Part shown: piece by piece, positions 1 to 4,753 of the stretch
Layout: the number at the start of each line of letters is the position of its first letter
How positions within the stretch are numbered: the stretch's first letter is position 1
Origin: JBDRGC01 sp043818215
GTDB lineage: Bacteria; Chloroflexota; Anaerolineae; Anaerolineales; UBA11858
Direction: 5' to 3'
Assembly (NCBI GenBank): GCA_043818215.1
Contig: JBDRGC010000060.1
Location: 1 to 6,215 of the forward strand
Length of the DNA: 6,215 nt
The notes under the pieces: generated by a model
Told to the model about the DNA's origin: nothing
The model's database searches: none
What the model saw: the letters and a program-made list of their open reading frames with translations, nothing else
Translations under genes and position numbers: made by a program

Positions 1-56
1 CGCCACCCGCCACCCGCCACTCGCTACCCGCCACCCGCCACCCGCCACTCGCCACT
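1..56. repeat. 7-bp tandem repeat (CGCCACY), eight units
   Basis: Eight consecutive heptamers are visible: CGCCACC, CGCCACC, CGCCACT, CGCTACC, CGCCACC, CGCCACC, CGCCACT, CGCCACT. Units 1-4 and 5-8 nearly repeat each other, so a 28-bp higher-order period is possible. The array starts at the window edge and probably continues to the left. It ends four bases before the stop codon of the minus-strand ABC-F gene, so it lies in that gene's 3' flank. Its role is unknown. It is a simple-sequence array prone to slippage, not a CRISPR array. Confidence 0.9.
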
Positions 57-60
57 TGCT

Positions 61-1692
61 TCACACATCCCGCTGCACCCCTGCACCATCCACCACCCAC
101 AACTCGGTAGCGAAGCGCTGGATGAAATAGCGGTCATGCACTACAGCCAGCACGGCGACCTCGAATCCTGCCAGGGCTTGTTCGAATCGCTCGCGGGAGG
201 GGATATCGAGGTGGTTGATGGGTTCGTCGAGCAGCAGGAAATTGCAGCCCTGGGCGACCAACTTTGCCAACACCAACCGGGAGCGCTCGCCGTAGCTCAA
301 ATCACGCGTGGGGCGCAGGGGGTCGTCACCGCTGAAAAGGTAATAATGCAAAAATGAGCGCGTCTCGGTGTGGTTGAAGGGGGAGACTTGCTGGATAGTC
401 TCGACAGCGGATTTCTGGGGGTCGAGCAATTCTTGTTCCTGGGACATATAACCCAATTTCACACTGGAACCGAGGGTGGCGCGGCCTCCCAGGGGTGGCA
501 GCCGTCCTGCGACGGTGCGCAGCAGGGTGGTCTTGCCGCAGCCGTTGGGGCCGGTGAAGGCGATGCGTCCCCCCGCCTGGATGTGCAGGTTCAAGCCGGT
601 CAGCAGCGGGTCACAGCCGGGGTAACCGATGGATAAGTTCTCGATAGTCAGCACATCCCGTCCCAGGTGGGCTGGTTGGTCGAATTCGAGCTTCATCTGC
701 CAACCCGGTTTGGGTTTCTCCACCCGTTCATCCGAATCCAGAAAGCGGTCAAATTTTTTCTCGCGGGACTTGGCTTTGCGGGCTACTTTTTTGGCGTAGC
801 GGCGCATACCCGGATCGCGGGATGTGGTTGTGATTTCGACATTGCGGGCATGTTCTTTGGTACGAGCAATATCCTGTTTCATGCGGCGGATTTCGTAAAC
901 CTGGTCACGGTAGGCAGCCCATTGTTTGTCGTGCTGGCGCAGGTATTGTTCCATATAGTCGCTGTACCTGCCATCGTAGGCTTTGAGCGTATGCTTCTCT
1001 GGGTTCAGGTCGAGAATGCGGGTGATGGTGCGCTCCAAAAAGGTGCGGTCGTGGGACACTATCAGGGCTGCACCGTGGAAATCTGCCAGCCAGTCTTCGA
1101 GCCATTCCAGCATGGCGATATCGAGGTGGTTGGTGGGTTCGTCGAGCAGCAGCAATTGGGGGTCGCCGAGCAGCACCAGCGCCAGCGAGAGTCGCGTTTT
1201 CTGTCCGCCGCTGAGGGCGCTCACGGGCAGGTCATCGGGGATATCATCCAGGCCGAGGGAGGCGAGAACCGACGACAGACGAGTAACCGCCGATGGCTGT
1301 TGGAGACGGTTGAGTATAGAGTCGTATTCGGATTGTAGCTTGGTTTGGTTGGGGTTAGCGGCCAATGCGGTGGCGAGACGCACGAGTTCGGCTTCGACAC
1401 TTTCTTTGGTAGCGGGCGCGCCGGCGGCCTCTCGGATGAGGGATTTGACGGTGGAGTTTGGGGCCGAGTCAAACCCCTGGGGGAGGTAACCCACCCTCAA
1501 ATTCGATGGGGTGAGGCTCACAAGCCCGGAATCGGGAATCTCCTCCCCGGTGAGAATCTGCAGGAGGGTGGTCTTCCCGCAGCCGTTAGGGCCGATCAAT
1601 CCAACACGTTGGCCGGAGTTGACGCTGAAGGAGACGTTATCCAGTATTTTATTTATGCCGTAGAATTTGGAGATATGGTGTGCGGTTAGCAT
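61..1692 (-). CDS. ABC-F family ATPase (ribosomal protection / translation factor)
   Basis: This 543-residue soluble protein has two ABC ATPase domains in tandem and no membrane segments, the ABC-F layout. Domain 1 has Walker A GPNGCGKTT (34-42), signature LSGGQ (160-164), Walker B with DEPTNHLD (184-191) and H-loop SHD (His214). A charged, basic, probably helical linker spans about 245-335; in ABC-F proteins this element reaches from the ribosomal E site toward P-site tRNA and the peptidyl-transferase centre. Domain 2 has Walker A (381-389), signature LSYGE (465-469), DEPINHLD (489-496) and VVHD (His519). The family acts on ribosomes, either relieving drug inhibition or stalls or serving housekeeping roles. 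The long linker and the attenuator-like leader favour an antibiotic-protection subtype, but the subfamily cannot be fixed by eye. ATG at 1692 is chosen because TCCT at 1702-1705 gives AGGA nine bases upstream, and because the in-frame TTG at 1794 lies upstream of a terminator hairpin. DEPINHLD (Ile for Thr) is a small departure from the DEPTNHLD consensus. Confidence 0.93.
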   Translation of the reverse strand: MLTAHHISKFYGINKILDNVSFSVNSGQRVGLIGPNGCGKTTLLQILTGEEIPDSGLVSLTPSNLRVGYLPQGFDSAPNSTVKSLIREAAGAPATKESVEAELVRLATALAANPNQTKLQSEYDSILNRLQQPSAVTRLSSVLASLGLDDIPDDLPVSALSGGQKTRLSLALVLLGDPQLLLLDEPTNHLDIAMLEWLEDWLADFHGAALIVSHDRTFLERTITRILDLNPEKHTLKAYDGRYSDYMEQYLRQHDKQWAAYRDQVYEIRRMKQDIARTKEHARNVEITTTSRDPGMRRYAKKVARKAKSREKKFDRFLDSDERVEKPKPGWQMKLEFDQPAHLGRDVLTIENLSIGYPGCDPLLTGLNLHIQAGGRIAFTGPNGCGKTTLLRTVAGRLPPLGGRATLGSSVKLGYMSQEQELLDPQKSAVETIQQVSPFNHTETRSFLHYYLFSGDDPLRPTRDLSYGERSRLVLAKLVAQGCNFLLLDEPINHLDIPSRERFEQALAGFEVAVLAVVHDRYFIQRFATELWVVDGAGVQRDV

Positions 1693-1701
1693 GTGACGTA
1701 G

Positions 1702-1705
1702 TCCT
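1702..1705 (-). promoter_or_regulatory. Ribosome binding site of the ABC-F gene
   Basis: AGGA on the minus strand lies nine bases before ATG 1692. It follows immediately after the T-run of the leader terminator, so the site is transcribed only when termination fails. It decides the start in favour of 1692 over the upstream TTG at 1794. Confidence 0.7.
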
Positions 1706-1710
1706 GTAGA

Positions 1711-1740
1711 AAACAAAAACCGAGGGTCACGCCCTCGGCT
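1711..1740 (-). terminator. Intrinsic terminator in the ABC-F leader (attenuator)
   Basis: On the minus strand, arm AGCCGAGGG (1740-1732) pairs with CCCTCGGTT (1726-1718) around the five-base loop CGTGA. Seven Watson-Crick pairs form the core, extended by one G-U and one A-U pair. A T-rich tract, TTTTTGTTTT, follows (1719-1710). This is a classic Rho-independent terminator. It sits 18 bases upstream of the start codon, with no minus-strand gene between it and the promoter at 1900. It is therefore best read as a conditional terminator inside the 5' leader, not the end of another gene. On the plus strand the hairpin has no trailing T-run. Confidence 0.85.
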
Positions 1741-1819
1741 GTTATAGCGATGAATCGCCAGGTATGAACAAAATGTTACGGCGATGAATCGCAACTGCGA
1801 ACAAATCGGAAACAGCGGG
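1732..1819 (-). promoter_or_regulatory. Candidate antiterminator stem competing with the terminator
   Basis: On the minus-strand RNA, CCCGCUGUU (1819-1811) can pair with AACAGC (1743-1738) and, after a three-base CGA bulge, GGG (1734-1732). This gives nine base pairs and would sequester nearly all of the terminator's 5' arm. The same CCCG can instead pair with CGGG at 1829-1826 in a small local hairpin. That would free the terminator arm, giving the two alternative states expected of an attenuator. The pairing was found by eye, without energies or covariation. Confidence 0.45.
1747..1792 (-). repeat. Direct repeat of GCGATGAATCGC forming a leader hairpin
   Basis: The dodecamer GCGATGAATCGC occurs at 1747-1758 and again at 1781-1792. 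Each copy is itself an imperfect palindrome, so the two can also pair with each other. On the minus-strand RNA, the 13-base arms 1792-1780 and 1759-1747 form a 5-bp stem, a UC/UC internal mismatch and a 6-bp stem around a 20-base loop. The structure lies between the leader peptide ORF and the terminator, inside the proposed antiterminator. Function is inferred from position only. Confidence 0.7.
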
Positions 1820-1845
1820 TCAGTGCCCGAAAGATATGAGGATTT

Positions 1846-1863
1846 CTACAGGTTGTCCGTCAT
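1846..1863 (-). CDS. Putative five-codon leader peptide (MTDNL)
   Basis: ATG ACG GAC AAC CTG TAG is read on the minus strand. A strong Shine-Dalgarno, AAGGAG (1877-1872), lies eight bases upstream, the best-spaced site in the leader. An extra ATG at 1868 is followed directly by TAA and overlaps the leader start as ATGTAATG, giving a start-stop pair three bases after the same Shine-Dalgarno. Leader ORFs of this size lie upstream of drug-inducible resistance genes, where stalled ribosomes control attenuation. The peptide does not match a leader I recognise. Its stop codon is in frame with the downstream ABC-F gene. Confidence 0.5.
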   Translation of the reverse strand: MTDNL

Positions 1864-1894
1864 TACATGCGCTCCTTGAATGAAGTTCGGGGAG

Positions 1895-1903
1895 ATTATA
1901 ACA
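1895..1903 (-). promoter_or_regulatory. Extended -10 promoter of the ABC-F leader
   Basis: The minus strand reads TGTTATAAT, a perfect TATAAT preceded by the TGn extended -10 element. No convincing -35 is seen, which extended -10 promoters tolerate. Transcription would begin near 1888, about ten bases before the leader Shine-Dalgarno, giving a leader of about 195 nt before the ABC-F start. Confidence 0.6.
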
Positions 1904-1926
1904 TGGGTTGTAACTACTCAGCCAGT

Positions 1927-2079
1927 CCCCCTGACCCCCCAACCCTTCGACAGCGCTCAGGACAGGCTTTGGGGGGAACCCGTATTACGCAGCCCATTTT
2001 TTTGAGGGGATACCTCAGTACTCAGACCAATTTTGGGGGGAACCCGTGTTGCTTCCCCCAGGATTGGGGGGCAGGGGGG
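1927..2079. repeat. C-rich/G-rich intergenic repeat mosaic
   Basis: The gene-free stretch between the divergent ABC-F and tilS genes holds several repeats. CCCCCCAA (1935-1942) and TTGGGGGG (1969-1976) form an 8-bp inverted repeat around a 25-base motif starting CCCTTCGACA (1943-1967). TTTGGGGGGAACCCGT followed by RTT occurs twice (1968-1986 and 2032-2050). The left arm CCCCCTGACCCCCCAA (1927-1942) is, apart from one extra base, the inverse of TTGGGGGGCAGGGGG (2064-2078). An open frame crosses the region but shows no protein-like character. The stretch looks like nested interspersed elements. Confidence 0.7.
1943..1967. repeat. CCCTTCGACA/CTCAGG dispersed motif, copy 1
   Basis: A 25-base motif beginning CCCTTCGACA and ending CTCAGGACAGGC lies in the loop of the CCCCCCAA/TTGGGGGG inverted repeat. 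A second copy with a one-base shorter middle is at 5711-5734. This motif is familiar from dispersed intergenic repeats of Chloroflexota and some other phyla. Confidence 0.7.
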
Positions 2080-2134
2080 CGCTTCGGGCGTTGTTTAGCC
2101 AGATTCATTCTCTACCTGAGCAGTCATCATGCGT

Positions 2135-2140
2135 TATAAT
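2135..2140 (+). promoter_or_regulatory. Likely -10 box of tilS (near-leaderless)
   Basis: A perfect TATAAT ends nine bases before ATG 2150, so transcription would start zero to three bases upstream of the start codon. No clear -35 and no Shine-Dalgarno are visible. The box lies inside the longer reading frame that starts at 2129, which argues against that start. Confidence 0.45.
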
Positions 2141-2149
2141 CACTGTGCC

Positions 2150-3580
2150 ATGTTATTGAAATCTCTTGCCTCCCTTTTGCAGCGAAATTGCCGGCTGGAT
2201 GTCAACCAGCCTGTGCTCGTGGGAGTCTCCGGCGGGGCAGATAGCCTGTGTTTGCTGGATATATTGAATCGCCTCCGCTACCCGGTAGTGGTTGCCCACT
2301 TCAACCATGGCCTGCGCCCCGAGGCGGACGCTGACGCGCGCGGGGTGAGGCTGATTGCTGAAAACCGAAACCTTCCCTTCACCCTCGGCAGCGAAGATGT
2401 GGCCGCCTTCGCCGCCGGGCTTAGCCTTTCCATCGAGGAAGCCGCCCGCATCACGCGCTACCGCTTCCTGTTTGCCCAAGCCCGCAAACTCAATGCCCAG
2501 GCCGTTGCCGTGGGGCACAACGCTGACGATCAGGTCGAGACGGTGCTGATGCACCTGCTGCGCGGCGCCGGCCTGTCCGGGCTGAAAGGAATGTCCCCTC
2601 GAATGCTTCCCAACCCCTGGAGTCAGGATATTCCCCTGGTGCGCCCGCTGCTCTCCGTGTGGCGGGATGAGATTTCGGCCTACTGTGACGAGCGCGGCCT
2701 CAGCCCCATTTTCGACCGCAGCAATCTGGATACAACTTTCTTCCGCAACCGCCTGCGCCACGAGCTGATTCCGACGCTGGATGATTATGTCCCCGGCGTG
2801 CGCAGACGGATTTGGCACACGGCTCAGATATTGGCGGGAGATCACGCCGTGCTGGAGCAGGTCGTCACCGGAGCGTGGGAGGCCTGCGTGGTGGAGCAGG
2901 GGACAGGCCACGTGGCTTTTGCCCCCGACTCATTGGCGGCCCAGCCGTTGGGTGTGCAGCGTCGCCTGATGCGCCGGGCTATCGGAGAACTGCGCCCCGG
3001 CCTGCGAGACGTGGATTTCGATATCGTCGCCTGGGTGCTGGAATTTTTGGCCTGCCCCACCAGCACGCGGCAGCGCGACTTGGCTTTGGGGCTGCGGCTA
3101 TTCTACGAGGGGGGGCGGTTGTATTTAGTGTTGTGGGAGGCCGATCTGCCCCGCAGCAATTGGCCCCAGATTCCGGCGGGCGAGGTGCTCTCGTTGGCTG
3201 TGCCGGGAGAAATATTGCTGGGGGGGGGCTGGCGGCTGCGGGCGGAGGTAGTTGCGGCCTCGGATTCTATCCGTGCGGAGGCGCGAGGGAACGAGAATCC
3301 CTATCAGGTCTGGCTAGATTTTGGGGACCAGCAGCCAACCCTCCACCTGCGCACCCGCCTCCCCGGTGATAGGTTCCAGCCTTTGGGGATGGGATGTCGT
3401 TCCACAAAATTATCGGATTTTATGATCAACGTCAAAATCCCCCGGCGGGCGCGGGCGGGATGGCCGCTAGTCTGCGCGTGGAATGAAATCGCGTGGCTGC
3501 CCGGATTCCGCCTGGCACACCCCTTCCGCTTGACGGGGAATACGCGGCGGGCAGTGCATCTGCGCTTGAGTAGAGATTAG
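2150..3580 (+). CDS. tilS: tRNA(Ile)-lysidine synthase
   Basis: TilS uses ATP to attach lysine to the wobble cytidine (C34) of the CAU-anticodon tRNA-Ile, making lysidine, so the tRNA reads AUA and is charged with isoleucine. It is normally essential and cytosolic. The 476-residue product has the PP-loop SGGADS (27-32), the AHFNHGLR segment (49-56), HNADDQVET (123-131) followed by LLRGAGLSGL, and the RNRLRHELIP helix (199-208). The C-terminal TilS domain shows PGDRFQPLG (405-413), KLSDF (420-424) and PGFRL (451-455). It is full length and intact. An ATG at 2129 would add seven residues. The ATG at 2150 is preferred because a TATAAT lies between the two and the P-loop then sits at the usual distance from the N-terminus. 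Neither start has a Shine-Dalgarno. The usual hpt/ftsH neighbours are absent; a membrane protein gene follows after 46 bp. Confidence 0.95.
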   Translation: MLLKSLASLLQRNCRLDVNQPVLVGVSGGADSLCLLDILNRLRYPVVVAHFNHGLRPEADADARGVRLIAENRNLPFTLGSEDVAAFAAGLSLSIEEAARITRYRFLFAQARKLNAQAVAVGHNADDQVETVLMHLLRGAGLSGLKGMSPRMLPNPWSQDIPLVRPLLSVWRDEISAYCDERGLSPIFDRSNLDTTFFRNRLRHELIPTLDDYVPGVRRRIWHTAQILAGDHAVLEQVVTGAWEACVVEQGTGHVAFAPDSLAAQPLGVQRRLMRRAIGELRPGLRDVDFDIVAWVLEFLACPTSTRQRDLALGLRLFYEGGRLYLVLWEADLPRSNWPQIPAGEVLSLAVPGEILLGGGWRLRAEVVAASDSIRAEARGNENPYQVWLDFGDQQPTLHLRTRLPGDRFQPLGMGCRSTKLSDFMINVKIPRRARAGWPLVCAWNEIAWLPGFRLAHPFRLTGNTRRAVHLRLSRD

Positions 3581-3626
3581 TGCTCTCACAGTGACGTTTG
3601 GAGAATATCCGGCGGGCTAAAATAAT

Positions 3627-4646
3627 ATGCGAAAATTTATAGTTGCCCTGGTTTTGATGTCCGGCGTGATGTTTGTCATTACCCGCTTTGCCGAAATTGG
3701 AGACATTGGCGAGACGCTCCAACGCGGCGACTGGCGGTTTTTATCCCTGGCGGCTTTAGTGGAAGCGATTTGGATTGTTAATCTTGGGGCCTCATTTGAA
3801 GCAATTTATCGTTCCATAGGCATCAACGAAAATCTAGGGCGGTTAACCTTGATGGCCTCGGCGGCTAATTTCGTCAATATCGTAGCACCTTCTGCGGGGG
3901 TGGGAGGTATTGCCGTATTCATTGCCGAAGCCCGGGCGCGGGAATATTCCGTTGGGCGCGCTACTGTGGCCTCGACGCTTTTTGTGCTTTTCGACTATTT
4001 CGGTTTTTTTGTCATTCTTACGTTGGGGTTTGTGGTGCTCATCCGACGCGATAAAGTTACCATCCCCGAAGTTACTGCTGCCATTTTCTTGGTGCTGATC
4101 GCCATCAGTTTGGCAACACTGCTCTATTTAGGGGCTTATTCGGAGCAAAAGCTGGGACGCATCTTGGCCTGGCTGGCCCGGTTAGTGAACCGTATTGCGA
4201 AGCCCTTTCGGCGTCACAGCCACAATGCATATCTTTCCGAGGAACGCGCTTACTCCTTCGCCAGTGAAATCACGGAGGGACTACAGGAACTGAAATACAA
4301 TCCCAAAACCCTGATCGTCCCAGTAGTTTTGGCTCTCAACGGAAAAGTGTTGATGATTTTGGTGCTTTTGTGCGTTTTTTTGGCCTTCGAAGTCCCCGTA
4401 TCTATCGGAACGCTGATTGCCGGATTCTGTATTGCCAATTTATTTGTGATTGCTTCCCCCACGCCATCCGGGGTCGGAATTGTCGAGGGGATGCTCACGC
4501 TGGCACTGCACTCGTTTTACATTCCGCTGGGGGCCTCTGCCGTTATTGCTATGGTGTATAGAGGGTGTACGTTTTGGCTGCCGCTGTTCTTTGGGATGAT
4601 TGCCTTCCATCGGGTTGGGCAGACTCAAAATGCAGATTCCGAATGA
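3627..4646 (+). CDS. UPF0104 / LPG_synthase_TM family membrane protein (flippase-like)
   Basis: This 339-residue polytopic inner-membrane protein has hydrophobic segments near 4-19, 38-57, 74-100, 112-139, 150-170, 245-270 and 262-325 (the last region holds several helices). A basic cytoplasmic-type loop lies around 175-235 (contains KPFRRHSH). APSAGVGG (87-94) and especially SPTPSGVGIVEG (277-288) match the conserved motifs of the family related to the membrane half of MprF, often annotated as lysylphosphatidylglycerol synthase TM region or flippase-like domain. No aminoacyl-transferase domain is attached, so lipid lysylation itself is not expected. A role in handling lipids or lipid-linked sugars is inferred from the family. 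The start at 3627 is the first ATG. Only GGCGGG at 3611-3616 could act as a weak ribosome binding site. It lies 46 bp after tilS and may be co-transcribed. The substrate is unknown. Confidence 0.85.
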   Translation: MRKFIVALVLMSGVMFVITRFAEIGDIGETLQRGDWRFLSLAALVEAIWIVNLGASFEAIYRSIGINENLGRLTLMASAANFVNIVAPSAGVGGIAVFIAEARAREYSVGRATVASTLFVLFDYFGFFVILTLGFVVLIRRDKVTIPEVTAAIFLVLIAISLATLLYLGAYSEQKLGRILAWLARLVNRIAKPFRRHSHNAYLSEERAYSFASEITEGLQELKYNPKTLIVPVVLALNGKVLMILVLLCVFLAFEVPVSIGTLIAGFCIANLFVIASPTPSGVGIVEGMLTLALHSFYIPLGASAVIAMVYRGCTFWLPLFFGMIAFHRVGQTQNADSE

Positions 4647-4651
4647 TGCCT

Positions 4652-4679
4652 GTAGGTCGAATTTCCAAATCCGACCTGC
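4652..4679. repeat. REP-like palindrome, imperfect copy
   Basis: The 13-base arms flank a central CC. Compared with the perfect copy at 4726, this one has one A-C mismatch and one G-T wobble. It starts six bases after the plus-strand membrane protein stop codon, so it could form an mRNA 3'-end hairpin. No T-run follows directly. Confidence 0.75.
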
Positions 4680-4725
4680 TAAAGGCTGGATTTGATTGCG
4701 ATGTTGCCGGTGGGATTTTTCCCCT

Positions 4726-4753
4726 GTAGGTCGAATTTCCAAATTCGACCTAC
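4726..4753. repeat. REP-like perfect palindrome carrying a stop codon
   Basis: GTAGGTCGAATTT and its exact inverse AAATTCGACCTAC flank a central CC, giving a perfect 13-bp stem. The TAG stop codon of the minus-strand gene (4752-4750) is the outer end of the palindrome. Elements of this kind are dispersed in many bacterial genomes; here it may act as a bidirectional transcript end or stabiliser between convergent genes. Confidence 0.85.

Noticed and set aside
1..56. Possible CRISPR array.
   Set aside because: Units are 7 bp and contiguous, with no spacers.
667..1338. A 223-codon plus-strand open frame.
   Set aside because: It lies wholly antisense to the ABC-F gene, whose motifs are unmistakable, and its translation resembles no protein family.
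1720..1738. Hairpin at 1720-1738 as a plus-strand terminator.
   Set aside because: The T-run lies only on the minus-strand side; on the plus strand no gene precedes it and no T-run follows.
1692..1794. In-frame N-terminal extension of the ABC-F protein from TTG 1794.
   Set aside because: It would translate through the terminator hairpin, adds 34 residues unlike ABC-F N-termini, and has no ribosome binding site, while ATG 1692 has AGGA nine bases upstream.
2035..2088. G-quadruplex from the G-runs.
   Set aside because: Only three runs of three or more G lie close enough together (2066-2088); the fourth is 25 bases away, so a stable three-tetrad fold is not convincing.
1867..2139. A 90-codon plus-strand frame leading into tilS.
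   Set aside because: It runs through the repeat mosaic and the reverse of the ABC-F leader; its product is low-complexity and not protein-like.
2153..2911. A 252-codon minus-strand open frame.
   Set aside because: It is antisense to tilS and has the composition of a GC-rich shadow frame; no motif or ribosome binding site supports it.
2812..3369. A 185-codon plus-strand frame inside tilS.
   Set aside because: It is an alternative frame of tilS dominated by Gly, Arg and Ala, with tilS conserved on both sides and intact.
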